Positions 1-12,264 of a stretch of DNA of 64,000 nucleotides are shown here, piece by piece. The notes under the pieces are model-generated. The model searched no databases and had not been told where the DNA came from. It was given only the letters and a program-made list of their open reading frames with translations. Made by a program: the position numbers and the translations under genes. How positions within the stretch are numbered: position 1 is the first letter of the stretch; each line of letters starts with the position of its first letter. This DNA is from Aspidapion aeneum (lineage: Eukaryota > Arthropoda > Insecta > Coleoptera > Brentidae), in NCBI GenBank assembly GCA_963576565.1, contig OY755042.1, forward strand, positions 3,090,112 through 3,154,111. Direction: 5' to 3'.

Positions 1-703
1 TAACTTTTTTTGCTTTTACTATTCTTTTTTCCAACTCTTTACAGTCTGTTCCTGTCTTATCAAATGTGACACCCAAGTATACATACTCATTGCATGGAGA
101 TATTGTTTGTCCATTTCCTAGTACTAACTCACTGGATTCGTTTCCAATACATAAGTACTGTGTCTTGTCCACGTTCACTGTTAATCCCCACTTTTGGTAT
201 TCTTCTGTTAACTTTCTCATCATATACTCCATGTCTTCTTTATCATTAGCCACAATTACTTGGTCGTCAGCAAACTGTAGTGTGTATATGGTAAATCGGT
301 CGTTAAGTTGTATTCCCATGCCGTGCACTTTACATTTCGAATTTTTTAGAGCTACTGCGATATATATTTTAAAAAGAGTTGGAGAGATACAACATCCCTC
401 TCTTAAGCCTTTTTTTACCAGGAATTCTCTTGAAAGTCGATTTCGAATTTTAATTTTAGATTTTGACCCTTTGTATAATTCTTTTATCGCTTTTATGTAT
501 GTATGATTGATATAAGTTTGCTCTAAAACTGTCCATAATTTTTCTACTGGAACGGTATCATATGCTTTTTGCAGGTCCACAAAGGTAACATGAGTCTATA
601 TTTCTGGCGCTCCTTTTCTCAATTACTTGTTTAAGACAAAAAACATTATCACTACAAGATCTGCCTGCGCGAAACCCACTTTGCTCTTCTTCTTCTTGTT
701 CTT
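1..703 (-). mobile_element. RTE-like LINE fragment, reverse transcriptase part
   Basis: The minus strand encodes the reverse-transcriptase core, including a FADDQVIVANDKED-type catalytic box, broken by mutations. It aligns base for base with 18691-19385. The element leaves the window at position 1, and the match stops near 703 after a run of ttcttcttc. The plus-strand open frame over this stretch is only a shadow of it. Confidence 0.85.
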
Positions 704-845
704 TCTTTTTCGATGATTACTTTGTTGGGTTGGGTTAAATTATCTACCCTTACATTTCTTTGTTATAATATAATGAATTTGGATTTTCACTAATCTTCGA
801 GTTACCAAGGCTAAAAGAAAAACGGGTAAATTTCCTTTGATACGC

Positions 846-1880
846 CCATCGCTTTTATTATTATGATATCAGAACACTCAAAAAATTATTTTATGCTTTT
901 TAGTCCATTTTATATAAGCTTGTTTTCAAAAAGTTTTTTTTCTAAATTTATTTTTTAATTTTTAGATTTGTCTAAGTGTATGCATTTCAGCTAGCGCATC
1001 GATATTGCAGGGATTCTTTCCTGTCAATTTTGAAATATCTAAGTCTTCGATGAGAAGGCCGTCCAACGATTTGATACTAAACAAAATACAAACTAAAATT
1101 TTACCCCCTCTTCGCCCTCCACGTTAGGGGGGAGATAGGCAGTCAGTGATATTACATTATTGGATTGTCATCGGAACTATAACGTTATGCGAAATTTAAA
1201 GTCAATCGGATACGTGGAAGTCAGTTGAAAGTAATCAGAAAAACTTGACATTCAATCATCCATTTTAAATCCGCCATATTGAATTTTTGTAATCTGATCA
1301 AAAATTCGTAATCCTCATCCTCAAAAACCCTCAGATACCAATTTTGGTGGAAATCCAACAAACTAAAATTTTACCCCCTCTCTGACCTCCAGGTTAGGGG
1401 TGAGGTAGGCAGTCAGTGATACCACATTATTGGATTGTCATCGGAACTATAACGGTATACGAAATTTAAAGTCAATCGGATACGTGGAAGTCAGTTGAAA
1501 GTAATCAGAAAAACTTGAAATTAAATCGTCCATTTTGAATCCGCCATATTGAATTTTCGTAATCTGATAAAAAATTCGTAATTCTCATCCTCAAACACCC
1601 CCAGATACCAATTTTGGTGGAAATCGGACAAACTAATAAAGTTTTACCCCCTCTCCACACCCCACGTTAGGAGGGAGGTAGGTACCCGATGAAACAACAT
1701 TATTGTATTGTCATCGGAACTAAGGCGCTATGCGAAATTTGAAGTCAATCAGATGTTTGGAAGTTCTTCAAAAATGAGTTGCAAGATTTGATTACATACG
1801 TACATACCCACATACATACATACAGGTGAAGTTAAAAAAAAATATATATATAAAAGCTTGTAATAAAAAACTATAGGAGC
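846..1880 (+). mobile_element. mini-me/DINE-like element with tandem units, copy 1
   Basis: It starts with the shared end gcccatcgcttttattatt and finishes at aaaagcttgtaataaaa. Inside are two full and one partial unit of about 270 bp (starting near 1091, 1361 and 1629, each with aaaattttaccccctct) and then a (CATA)n microsatellite near 1793-1825. The order end, tandem unit, microsatellite, end recurs in the copies at 46.3, 47.5 and 48.6 kb. Non-autonomous Helitron-type elements have this layout; the class is inferred. Confidence 0.6.
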
Positions 1881-2619
1881 TCAAGATATAAAGTAGGCCT
1901 TGGAACTTTCTAATGACTAAGAGCTACAATTTTCACCACATACCACAGATAAAAGTAGCTAGATAAGGATTGCGGAAACAATTTAAAAAAAAAATCGTTT
2001 ACGTTTTTTGCCACTAATAGAAATGTATGTATCAAGATGATAATGAATTTTCTGACTGCACTTGGAATAGCGGCACTTTTTTCCCATTTAACCAAAATTG
2101 TATGCCTAACTGTTTCCAAAATCAAATCCAATCCAATTATTTCTGGTTTTGGTATATCGCAAGTGAATAATAAATATAAATAGGGCCTAGTATCCTGCCC
2201 TGGGGTATGCCTGCTTTTATTTTCTATATTGGAATAAAGAGCCAGGACGTTTATTCTTGTCTGCCCATGAGGTGAGGGGAGCGAAATTTTCACTTCTACG
2301 GGTGGACTTAAGTTTATCTTGAGTTCACCATTTTTTCCCACGGGAGATGTGGGGGGAGTGTTTCTAATCTTACTTTGTGGTCAGCCTTGTTTCGGGAGAA
2401 GGGTTTTGATAGTTTCAGTTTAATGACATACACACTAGAAAAACTCTCCAAAACCAAACTGACAGGCATAAATAAGGTTATAAACAACACAACAATGCCC
2501 GTGGACAAGGTCTGTAGAGGATAGGTTACCTGGTAACTTTCGGACCAATCAGAGCCAGTTGTTGAAGCGGGAAATGACGTCACCCGAAGTGCCCATTTAA
2601 ATAAAAAGCATTTAATATA

Positions 2620-3636
2620 CAGTGCAGACTCGATAATCCGAACATTCGATAATCCAAATTCTTCAGTAGTCCGAACTAGCATTTTCAATACAATGGGTAC
2701 TCTGTAATCATTTTAGGCCTATTTCCTATAGAAATTATGACAAGATTTTCAGGGATTCCCCCAATTACCCTTTTGTTTATATCTGGGATTCACATTAAAC
2801 AGGTGTGTAGCATTTTCTTTCACTGCTTTTGTATGTTTTTGAGTAGTGATATTTGAATGCTTTGCTTGTTACATGGGGATGTTTGTAATGCCATTTTAGG
2901 TGCCATAAGTGGGTCTTTATTTTAATATTTGCTTAAATAAATATGCCCCCTAAAAGAAAACACAATACATTATTGAAAGACCTAACAAGGGAGAAAGTGG
3001 AAAAGTGTTGGCCGCTGAGTATGGGGTTGGACAATCTGTGACATAAAAAAAAGCCTAAAATCGACAGGTAGGATTAATTTTAAATCAATTTTAGTGGTTT
3101 TCTTTGTACAATTGTGCATTTTTTTTAGATTTATTGGTTAATGTGATTCTGACCCAAGGCGCAGAAAAACTTTACGAAAAGCTGAATATCCTGAAATGGA
3201 AACTCGTTTGTATGCATGGTTTTGTAGACAAAGAGCGAGGCATGTCTTAATTTCCTATGAAATTTTATCTGCTAAAGCAAGACAGTTTTTTACCGAAACT
3301 TATGAAAATGATAATTTTCGAGCTAGCAAGGGGTCAATTTGTAACTTTCGATAAAGGCATAGTCTTCGTGCTTTAAAAGTAAGCGGCGAAAAACTATCCA
3401 ATGATCAAAGTGTCGTCCTTTCTTGACTACATTTAAAGAGAAGGTAAGGCAATTAAATCTTGTGGCTACTCAAATATACAACGCAGACGAATCGGCTCTC
3501 TACTGGAAAATGTTGCCGGAAAAAACGCGTTTCATAATAAAAAATTTAATAAAAAAGAACTGCTTCGGTAATCCGAATTATTTGCTAATCCGAATCGCCT
3601 TGGTTTTTATTAGTTCGGATTATCGAGTCTGCACTG
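2620..3636 (+). mobile_element. Tigger/pogo-type transposon relic
   Basis: The ends are exact inverted repeats (cagtgcagactcgataatcc), flanked by TA at 2618-2619 and 3637-3638, as for the Tc1/mariner/pogo superfamily. Inside, the + strand shows decayed transposase pieces: MPPKRKHNTLLKDLT (N-terminal CENP-B-like start, about 2943), a second DNA-binding part with YPEMETRLYAWFCRQRA (about 3190) and the first catalytic Asp region QIYNADESALYWKMLPEKT (about 3474). Stops and frameshifts separate them. The catalytic domain is cut off soon after the first Asp, so this is an internally deleted, dead copy. Confidence 0.88.
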
Positions 3637-3747
3637 TATTAGGAAATCTTCAAGTTTTTATTTTTAAATGTAAATATGTTTTGTTATTTGTTTCTCTAAT
3701 AACAATATTCATAAAATACATCAACTAACTCAAATATTAAACTTACC

Positions 3748-3932
3748 CAAGCGCGGATCTGGGTCAAAATCTAGGGGGGGGGTAATAGTCGATGAATTTT
3801 TTTTTGTAATATATATATTTTTTTAGAGGGGGTAATTTTCCTGCTTTCCATTATTTTATTAGGAAAAAGTGCATATTTTTTTTTAGGGGGGGTAATTACC
3901 CCGTTACCCCCCCCCCCTCAAATCCGCGCTTG
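3748..3932. mobile_element. small MITE with CAAGCGCGGAT ends
   Basis: Inverted ends caagcgcggatctggg and ctcaaatccgcgcttg enclose G- and C-runs with GGGGGTAATT motifs. Flanks aacttacc and aacttata suggest an imperfect 8-bp target duplication. Confidence 0.55.
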
Positions 3933-4119
3933 AACTTATATTATACCAAATATCCCAAAGGCAAAATGTCTTGGGAAGCTTTTAGTTCGTTAAAATAACT
4001 ACAAGTGGCTAGTATAAGTAAACTTGAACAAGTATTTACGGTTTTTAAATAAATATAGTTCGAAAAAAACACCACAAATGTAAAAAATAAACCATCGAGG
4101 ATTAAAAATACTTAAAAAT

Positions 4120-5670
4120 CAGTGGCAGCTCGTGACAGTAAAGTTTGTGAGTTCTGCCGATAGGGTAAAAAAAATGCTATTTTTTTACAGTCTCCAGATC
4201 ACGTGTCTATTATAAAAAGTAAAAAATTGCCAAGTTTGGTTTGGCAAAAATTACAATGCCTAGGAAAAAATAGCGTTTTTACAATTATTTAATTAAATAA
4301 TAATAATTAAAAGAGAATTATTTTTATTGCATCCGCATATCCAGTCGTTTCTGGCATAAATTTCTCTTGTAAAAATCCTTTTATACGATTTTCCCCGGCT
4401 TGAACCACACTTTTCTATTAAGATATCGGACAATGGCCGTCCTTTTTCTTTCAGTTTTACTTTTTCTTCATAAGTAAAGAGAGAAAATTTTTTTACATTA
4501 ATTAAATTATCCACCACATTCATTGTGACACAAATATACAAAAACAAACAACAAACACGACCATAACCTCCCGCTCATGCGTTTGGCGTCTTCTAAATAA
4601 ATAAATGCGCCTGCAAACAAGCAACGCTGAGCCCGCCCGCCCGGAATTGTACTGGAACTGCAAGTTTTGCAGCTCTATTTTTGCCTAGATTTCGCTATCT
4701 AAACCCATGAGCAAGTGCGGTGCGGGCGAAGGAAGAGGTTATTAGCCGAGCACAGATCTCGTTAGCCGCCCAGCTACGTTGTGTTGCAATTTAGCAGCGC
4801 AACAATGCCAATAACTTCACTTGACCGACTGTGGAATGCGGCCTACGGCGACGGCGCGCGTCATACTCAACCAGGGCTATCAAAATGGACGGGCCACGAT
4901 CCTCCACTTTGTTGACGTCACATCCGAGGCTGATTTTTTTTTGATGGTCACGTTACGACACAGCTGATTGTCTTTAAAATTTTGAAGTTGGAATGACGGT
5001 TCATGGATATTTGATTTTTTGTTAAATAAAGCCGTTTTTGAGATTGTTTTTACTTTATTCTGGCAGAACAATTTTTTTAAAATGTATAGTAAGTCCTAAT
5101 TTTTCATAGCCGCTTCATTAGCTCACACAAAAATTAAGTTTAAAGCAGAAGCGAATGTGACAATCACATATGACAAAGTCAAATACATGTCAAATATAAC
5201 AGTTGGCATGTGGTACATGGCGGGTAATTTGAATTCAAAATAAGCAATGCTATATCTTGAAGATTTTAACCTTTTAATCATGTTGCTTCCTTACAAACTT
5301 TTGGTGGAATATCGGGATGGTGTCTGAGAATATTTCACTGAAATTTTGCGGAAATCTGTAGTGCCATTTTGAAAATATCATAAAAAAACGTCTGACCTCC
5401 CATAAGACCCAATGTAAAATTCAGCCCCGGGAGAACAGCTGATTTTTTCAGGGTCGTGGCCTCTATTTTTGTGTTGGCCTTGACTCAACACGCGTACGCG
5501 ATTTGAAGGCCTACTATACCAACACCGGACCGAAAATATACTGCTATTCCACTAATTTTAGAAATAAAATAATTATGTTAGAAAAATAGCAGCGGCTGAA
5601 AAATAGTCAAATAATGTGAAAATTTTGTGGGTTCTGCAGCTCTGCAGCCCTTATGCACTAGCTGCCCCTG
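4120..5670 (-). mobile_element. hAT transposon with CAGTGGCGGCT-type ends, copy A
   Basis: Bounded by a perfect 8-bp duplication ttaaaaat (4112-4119 and 5671-5678). The ends cagtggcagctcgtg and the inverse of actagctgcccctg are imperfect inverted repeats. The minus strand near 4290-4550 encodes an N-terminal transposase piece (DILIEKCGSSRGKSYKR, REIYARNDWICGCNKN), which resembles the TTF/ZMYM-type zinc-finger start of hAT transposases. A second element (4872-5481) is inserted in it. Copies B and C lie at 8659 and 29950. Confidence 0.85.
4872..5481 (-). mobile_element. hAT-like element with CAGGGCTATC end, nested in copy A
   Basis: It interrupts copy A. The flanks tactcaac (4864-4871) and gactcaac (5482-5489) match at 7 of 8, and copies B and C of the host lack it. 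A second copy of this family lies in opposite orientation at 24819-25400. The ends cagggctatc and gtgttggcctt are weakly inverted. A 63-codon minus-strand frame (MFCQNKVKTISKT...) recurs in the second copy, but I see no domain. Confidence 0.8.
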
Positions 5671-5870
5671 TTAAAAATACATGTAGACAAAGGGCTCTAA
5701 TTAAATCGTGGCACTCCAAATGACCTCCTCACCTCTCACGCCGCTTCGACCATGGAGTTACCAGGCAACCTATCCTCTACAGACCTTGGCCCGTGGATTG
5801 ATTTTCCCGTGGAAAAAAGTGGTGAATATAAGGTTACGCGTGAAAGTGATACCTCACGTCACGGGCTGGT

Positions 5871-6197
5871 AAGAATACGCCTCTTGAGATTTGGTGAACG
5901 CTTACCTCACCTCACAAACAGTAAAGAATAAGCGTCCACATTATCAAAATAATTCATTCTACTTAACTTCTGGCTACGCTCGCAGTTTTCACATATCTGA
6001 ATGATTTACGATTACTCGTAAATGGAATCAGTTTACCATGACGACATCTCGACAACAAGTTCATTCGCTCGGATATGAGTTCGCTTAAAACGAGGGTCAA
6101 CTTGGTATAAAAAAAAACAGAAAGAAATATATTTCCATACTATTTTTTTCGATATAACCAGAAAAAAAAAACAAAGTTTAAGGACTAGAAAACAATA
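5871..6197. other. intergenic, no recognised feature
   Basis: AT-rich sequence with no convincing frame or repeat partner in the window. Confidence 0.5.
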
Positions 6198-6310
6198 GGG
6201 ACTTATTGGAATAAAACCTGACTTTATTTTAGGGTCGGCTTTATTCTGACAGATTTACAAAGAAAACTTACAACTGACCTCTCAAAATTGACATATCAAA
6301 GTCAAATTTA
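6198..6310. mobile_element. solo end of a long-TIR, TA-target MITE
   Basis: gggacttattggaataaaacc and the next roughly 100 bases match the inverse of the right end of the MITE at 29771-30528. No partner end was found before about 7080. Confidence 0.6.
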
Positions 6311-7079
6311 CAAATAAAGTCTCTAACTTTTATTTAATAATATACAGTTCAAAAATGAAAAAAAAAATTTCAAATTGAATTATAAAGAAAAATTCAAAAA
6401 AAAAAAATATTATTTTTAAAATTTCTAAAAATTCTATCACAATATTGGAACGTTCAAAAATCAATTAAATAAAAGAACATAAAATTTTTAAAAATTTTAA
6501 AAAATACATATTTTTTAAATATTCAAAATTTGAAGAAACTTTCCAATTTTTTTGATATTATTATAAAATAACTCGTGTCTCAAGTATGATTGTATGAATA
6601 CACTGTTATACTATAACAAAAAATAAAAGCTTGGGTAAAATAAGGCTTATTTAATTTCGTCCTATCGGAGAACGTTCCATTCCCAAAATGACATTTCCGC
6701 CATTATTATCTTTGATTTTCTGTGTTATAATGTAAACCAAATTAGTTTTGAGGTTGTGTTCTAGCCGCTGCATCTGACACTTTCAATTAAAAACATTTTA
6801 ATGTTTTATGTATCTGTTCCCCAAATGATTAACGTCTGTTCGGACAACTTTCTTAATAAGTAAAATTAATGTTTACTTAACATTTATTGTAAGTCATGTG
6901 AGAATTAATAAATTTACTAATTCTAATTAGAGTTTTCCTTATTGAGTTATACAAGCGTTTGTTATTTACTCTATTCTTTTATTTTTCCTGTTGTTATTAG
7001 AATAATGTTTTTTGGCAAAAATCCACGTCAGTGCCAAACTCAAAATATGTTGTTTGTATGTACTAAATTGTCAAAATAT
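6311..7079. other. AT-rich intergenic sequence
   Basis: Long A- and T-runs up to about 6550, then unremarkable sequence. No coding frame or repeat partner seen. Confidence 0.5.
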
Positions 7080-7114
7080 TTGATTAATTATGGCCATTGG
7101 CCATAATTAATCAA
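7080..7114. repeat. 35-bp near-perfect palindrome
   Basis: ttgattaattatggcc is followed by a 3-base centre and then its exact inverse. It lies at the truncation point of the neighbouring hAT copy. Confidence 0.85.
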
Positions 7115-8140
7115 CTTATTTATATGTATACACAGGAAGTATGTAAATCAGCAATTCTACAAAGAAAGTTTTCTACGTCGCTGACTGAAAGCGTCTACCA
7201 CACTGTCTAAGTCGACCTCAACATCTTTTTCTATGAATAACATTGACAAACCTGAGTGTCTCTCTTGAGTCATAGTTGTTCTAAGCCAATTAAAAACTCT
7301 CCTCATGGCAGATAAAGACCTCTCACAAGTTGCACTTGAAATTGGAAGAATACTCGCAAATTTAAAAAGTTGGTAGAGGTTTGGATAGGTGTTTTCTGCT
7401 ATATGTTGTTAGATAGAATCATGACCAACAGTTTGATTTAACCGAAAAATACCATTCTTTAAAACGGTCATTTCTGCTCTTAGAGCAGAAGTATTAATAT
7501 TAAAAATTTCCCGGTATTGCTCGACGAATTTATTCCATTTAACGACGTGGGAAAACTTAATATGAAAATGGTTATGAAATTGTCACCAAAATCGAAAAAT
7601 TTCCATAAGACACTAAACGCTAACCTCAAAAAAACTAAAAAGATTATTATATTTATTTTAGAAAAACAGTTTAAAAAGGTCTTTTATAACCTTACGACAT
7701 CTACAACCCGATTTCGGAAACAGAGGGGCAAAGGTCGCTGTCTTTATTAAATGCGAAATTTAACTTACACTTCTATAATATTTTACAAGATGTCGACAAT
7801 ATGTATGAAATATTCAATATGCATAACTATGTTTAAATTTAAAAAATATTTTCGGGAAATTGCATAAGTGCAGAAAAGTTACCGATAATTTAAAGAGAAA
7901 AAGCCTAATTCCGCAAGACAAGGGCTTTTTCCTGAAATGTAAAAATTATCTGAATGATTTAAAATTTTAATGCACCTATTTTATTTGAATATTTCCCGAA
8001 TAATAATAGAAAAGTATGTATTTTCAGCGTCATGTTCTTTTACTAGTAGTCGGTAGGAGAGGCCTAAAATATCTTAGGGGGGACCTGAGGGACTTCAGGG
8101 GGGGCCAGGCCCCCCTGGCCCCCTCCTAGCTACGGCAATG
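7105..8140 (-). mobile_element. 1.2 kb hAT family (CATTGGCGTAGC ends), truncated copy 1
   Basis: Matches the complete copies at 28004-29195 and 59590-60789. It keeps the end ccctcctagctacggcaatg at 8140 but lacks about 170 bases of the other end. The minus strand at about 7140-7490 encodes the hAT C-terminal dimerisation region (SSATCERSFSAMRRVFNWL-like) with disruptions. No target duplication remains. Confidence 0.85.
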
Positions 8141-8658
8141 ATTATGACATCTAATCCAACCTAATTTATAATTATTATGACTGTCATCCATTGTCATCCT
8201 TAAAATTTTAGTAAGGCCCACAATTTTCGGAACGACTCGGTGTCCCTGTGATTCTAATATGTAGTGCCACCTTTTGACTAATATTTAAATATTTTGCCTT
8301 GCCTTTTGCTTCAAAAATTGCCTAAATCGAATTTGTCACCTTAACCTTAACTAACTTATTAATTTTTAGTTAATGTTTTTTCCGTTAAGTCCAATTTTCA
8401 CGCGATGATATTTGCCTATTCATGACTTTCCTGCGTTCATTACCGGCCGGTCGCGTGGTCTGACACTGGCATTGTCAAAGCCTAGCGTTGTTCTTTTGTT
8501 TTCGGCCGGCGATCTAATTTGCTTGAAGAGTGCTTTTGTTTATGAGCCGAGACTGCTGCGTCAGACATGTAGACGTCTCCCTTTTGTAACATGATAATTT
8601 TGTCTTATTAAGTTTTAGCCTAGTTTCGTTTAAATGTGAAAATTTATATGAAAATGTA
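8141..8658. other. intergenic, no recognised feature
   Basis: An open frame at 8412-8594 has no recognisable domain and no sign of being a gene. Nothing else was identified. Confidence 0.4.
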
Positions 8659-9420
8659 CAGTGGCGGCTCGTGACAGTAAAGTTTGGGAGTTCTGCCGAT
8701 AGGGTATAAAAAATGCTATTTTTTTACAGTCTCCAGATCACGTGTCTATTACAAAAAGTAAAAAATTTCTGTTGTAACAACCCTATTATACGATTTTCCC
8801 CGGCTTGAACCACACTTTTCTATTAAAATATCGGGCAATGGCCATCCTTTTTCTTTCAGTTTTAGTTTTTCTTCATAAGTAAAGAGAGATAATTTTTTTA
8901 CATTAACTAAATTATCCACCACATTCATTGTGACACAATTATACAAAAACAAACAACAAACACGACCATAACCTCCCGCTCATGCGTTTGGGGTCTTCTA
9001 AATAAATAAATGCGCCTGCAAACACGCAACGCTGAGCCCGCCCGCCCGGAATCGTACTGGAACTGCAAGTTTTGCAGCTCTATTTTTGCCCAGATTTCGC
9101 TATCTAAACCCATGAGCAAGTGCGGTGCGGGGCGAAGGAAGGAGTTCCTAGCCGAGCACAGATCTCGTTAGCCGCCCAGCTACGTTGTGTTGCAATTTAG
9201 CAGCGCAACAATGCCAATAACTTCATTTGACCGACTGTAAAATGCGGTCTTCGGCGACGGCGCGCGGCGTCATACTTAACACACGTACGCGATTTAAAGG
9301 CCTACTACACCGGACCGAAAATATACTGCTATTCCAATAATTTGGCTGAAAAATAGTCAAATAATGTGAAAATTTTGGGGGTTCTGCAGCTCTGCAGCCC
9401 TTATGCACTAGCCGCCCCTG
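8659..9420 (-). mobile_element. hAT transposon with CAGTGGCGGCT-type ends, copy B
   Basis: Ends cagtggcggctcgtgacag and actagccgcccctg, with a perfect 8-bp duplication aaaatgta (8651-8658 and 9421-9428). The minus strand at 8749-8952 repeats the N-terminal transposase piece of copy A (DILIEKCGSSRGKSYNR), truncated by deletion. This copy shows the empty site of the element nested in copy A. Confidence 0.88.
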
Positions 9421-9428
9421 AAAATGTA

Positions 9429-10359
9429 GGTTGATACCAAGAAATCTGATTAACATGCTTCCGCAGACGAGGGCAAACGTGGGCGGCGAACGGCGAATCT
9501 GGAACTAAAGCCTGGGGGGGGGGGGGGGTAATGGTGACACGGTGACCGTAAATAAACGGACAGGAAAAAAGTGAAAAGGAAATATTCGCACAGGAAAAAG
9601 CGCTACACAAAAAAAGCGCACACTAAAAAAGCGCGCAAAACAAAGCGCTTATAATAAAACAGCACACAGGGAAATCAAACTAAGATGTATAGAAAAATCT
9701 GTAAATCTTTCAACTTTCTCGAGATACAGAGCATCAAAGTTGGTGACTTTACATTTTTTTGATTATAACTTTTTTTAAAAATAGTGTATTAGAACAAGAG
9801 CAATAAATAAAAATAAAAATATTTAAAAAAAAATTATGTGGTCAATTCTTTTCAGGAAAAGGTATTTTTTTGGAACAAACTTTTATAATGCCATACTCGT
9901 ATTAAACACAATATTGTTCTTGATATTTTTTGTTAATGAAAATAAGTCTCTGCGGAGACATATTAATAAAATATTATTAATATTTTTTTAAAAAATAATT
10001 AAGCAAAAATGAATTTTTAAGATTTTTATTTTTTATACATTTCTGGAGGCTATTTGAATTTTTTGGATCACATTTATTTATTTGACTGTGACAAATTTCA
10101 AAGGAAGGAAGGTCAAACATTATCCTTCGGTAAGGGATACAGTTTATACCAGGTAACTGCGCAGGTCTCAAATAAAGGATAAGTAAAATATGGGACATGC
10201 AAAAGATCCCTGTTAAATAAAAATAGACATTCCAAAGAATTTGAGCTTTTTGTCGTCGGCAGGTTAAGAACATTTTCTTCTTATGTTAGGTACTTACGAT
10301 TTTATTAGGGATATTTTAGTTTGTAACTGTAAACTTGCGAACGTGACCTTTTAATAATA
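9429..10359. other. intergenic with G-run and AAAAAGCGC minisatellite
   Basis: A run of about 13 G at 9513 is followed by loose repeats of about 15 bp around aaaaagcgc (9595-9650). The rest is AT-rich without a recognised feature. Confidence 0.5.
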
Positions 10360-10872
10360 TATTTTTTTTTGTCAAACACACTGTTTATTGTATTACAATC
10401 TAGTCAGTAAGACTAATTAGCAATTTTGTTTTAACTTAATTTACTAGAAAAATCAAATTTAAACTTAGGGTTCACTCAACAGTTCTCCCCGCTTTGTTTA
10501 GTCTGTAACTTGTGTTGTGTTTATAGCATTATTTTGTTTTATGTGTAATTCACTTAGTTTACTAGCTCAAACGGCTTCACTCTTTTTAGTCTTCGAACTA
10601 GCATAGTATTGTCTAGAAGCTGAATTGCTTCCACATTCACATGCCGATGGAGTCAATCTGCATGGCTTTTTGCGTACTTTTTTATAGTCTCTGCTACAGT
10701 TTCGATTTTTAGATCTCGATGAAGGTGACTATTTCGAACGTACCAAGGTGCATTCACAATGTTTCTTAATACTTTATTTTGAAATCTCTGTACAACTAGA
10801 ATGTTACTCTCTTTAGAACAACCCCATAGTTGAATACCATATGTCCATACTGGTTTCAGTATTTGTCTATAT
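10360..10872 (-). mobile_element. Jockey-clade LINE, 3' end fragment
   Basis: The minus strand reads QILKPVWTYGIQLWGCSKES, then QRFQNKVLRNIVNAPWYVRN and a final LVRRLKRVKPFELVN plus stop (stop near 10556). This is the strongly conserved C-terminus of Jockey reverse-transcriptase proteins. A T-run at 10361-10372 is the poly(A) tail read from the other strand. The copy is heavily 5'-truncated, with a stop just upstream of QILKP. Confidence 0.88.
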
Positions 10873-12264
10873 TAATAATATATGTTGCGGTTAACTTTAT
10901 AGTTCTAACGATAAGTTTTGGACACAAAAAACAGAATTTGTGGATGCTTCAAATTTTAACGCTCACGGACTGTAATTTCAAAATAAACTTTTATTTTGTT
11001 TGTTTTTTGTGATAATATATTTCTTACAAGCAAAAGTTTTTCAAAAACTTGGGTATGTTTTTAATTTCCACATTTTTAAAACATAATAACATTTTAAACA
11101 TGATTTAAGTTTTTTTGGTTTAATTGGAAATATCAATGTCAAACAAACATAGCAGTTTATAAAAGTTGGCGCCAAACCTCCGTAAATAACGTTGCGGTTA
11201 TTTAAAATAATAGTGACATTTTGGGTCGTGCATTTTAATCTTTGTTACCGTTATTGTTATTACTGAGTCTGCGCATTAGCAGATTCTCGCTCCTTTTTCG
11301 TTATTTACGGTAACGGCGCCTGGTACCTACAGTGGCCGTCCTTTAATGTTCCAAAATCTATATTTTTTGCCCTGAATTGTTCCCGTTATTCTTAGTAACA
11401 ACAACGGTAACAGCTGTCAAATTTTCTGTTATTTTAACTGACCAATAGTATGCTCTAATGGCGTGACAAGTTGCTAATGAATATTTTAAAACGCTTATTT
11501 GACAAATTAACCAAGTCCGTTAATTTAGGAGACGTTTTTTTTATTGTTATCGTTATTTAGTACAGTTAACCAATAAGTTTGTCTATGGTTTTAACCAAAT
11601 CTCTTTTTGTGATTTTGAACAAATTTGTAGGTTAATTTTAGAATTAGTTCGTAATTGGGCTCTCGGTGATTAAGGACCAATACAGAAATGTCCTCCATCC
11701 TTTTATTTTATTAAAAAAACATATTGTAGCAATAAAATCAATAAAGGAGACTGACAAACACAAGCAAGTGACTTTTAAGACAATTTTTTTAGTCAAAATT
11801 TTAAGCGTTGTCCCCATTGCATATAGTTAGAATAGCGAGAACTGTAATAATTGCAGTGAGAAATGGGCGGATCAAACTTAAATAGTAGATAGTGTTCCAA
11901 ATTCATATTGTTTCGATGCGTCTAAAAAATGTGTTTTTCGTAACAAACTAGTTATCTTCAAATACCAAATGCATTTTTCATTCAATAATGTTTTCAGTTA
12001 ATACTTTACGTCTAATTTGAGTTTTCATACCTTTGACAGTGGGAAAGAAAAATCAGTTCAATTGGCTTGATCTAGTTAATACCCTGAGAATTTCTTGTTC
12101 TTGTATTGAGACACCACACACATGCATGGGTAGAAGTTTTCCGAAAATTTATGTATGATCTTTGGTAGCTTAATGAAAGAGCGCTTGCGTACAGAACAAC
12201 ATAAACTTGCTGCGCCTGTATTTCCGAACTCGTACGAGAAAAGATTTACCATACACGAAAATGA
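10873..12264. other. intergenic; small inverted repeat near 11.2 kb
   Basis: Mostly unrecognised sequence. ttggcgccaaacctccgtaaataacg (starting 11166; first 20 bases ttggcgccaaacctccgtaa) has an inverse ending at 11330 (cgttatttacggtaacggcgcc), suggesting a MITE of about 165 bp. Confidence 0.45.

Larger units (their letters stand above)
2263..5866. mobile_element. composite inverted-repeat element holding other transposons
   Basis: Sequence near 2263-2340 (gcccatgaggtgagg, caccattttttcccacggg) and 2490-2545 (acaaggtctgtagaggatag) recurs inverted at 5747-5866. The left arm carries about 150 extra bases. Between the arms lie a Tigger/pogo relic, a small MITE and a hAT element. No clear target duplication was seen, so the boundaries are approximate. 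Confidence 0.45.

Noticed and set aside
66..506. 146-codon plus-strand frame
   Set aside because: Antisense shadow of an RTE-like reverse transcriptase; the same shadow occurs at 18536-19192.
10830..11012. 60-codon frame at the edge of the Jockey fragment
   Set aside because: AT-rich random frame; the other strand carries the LINE sequence.
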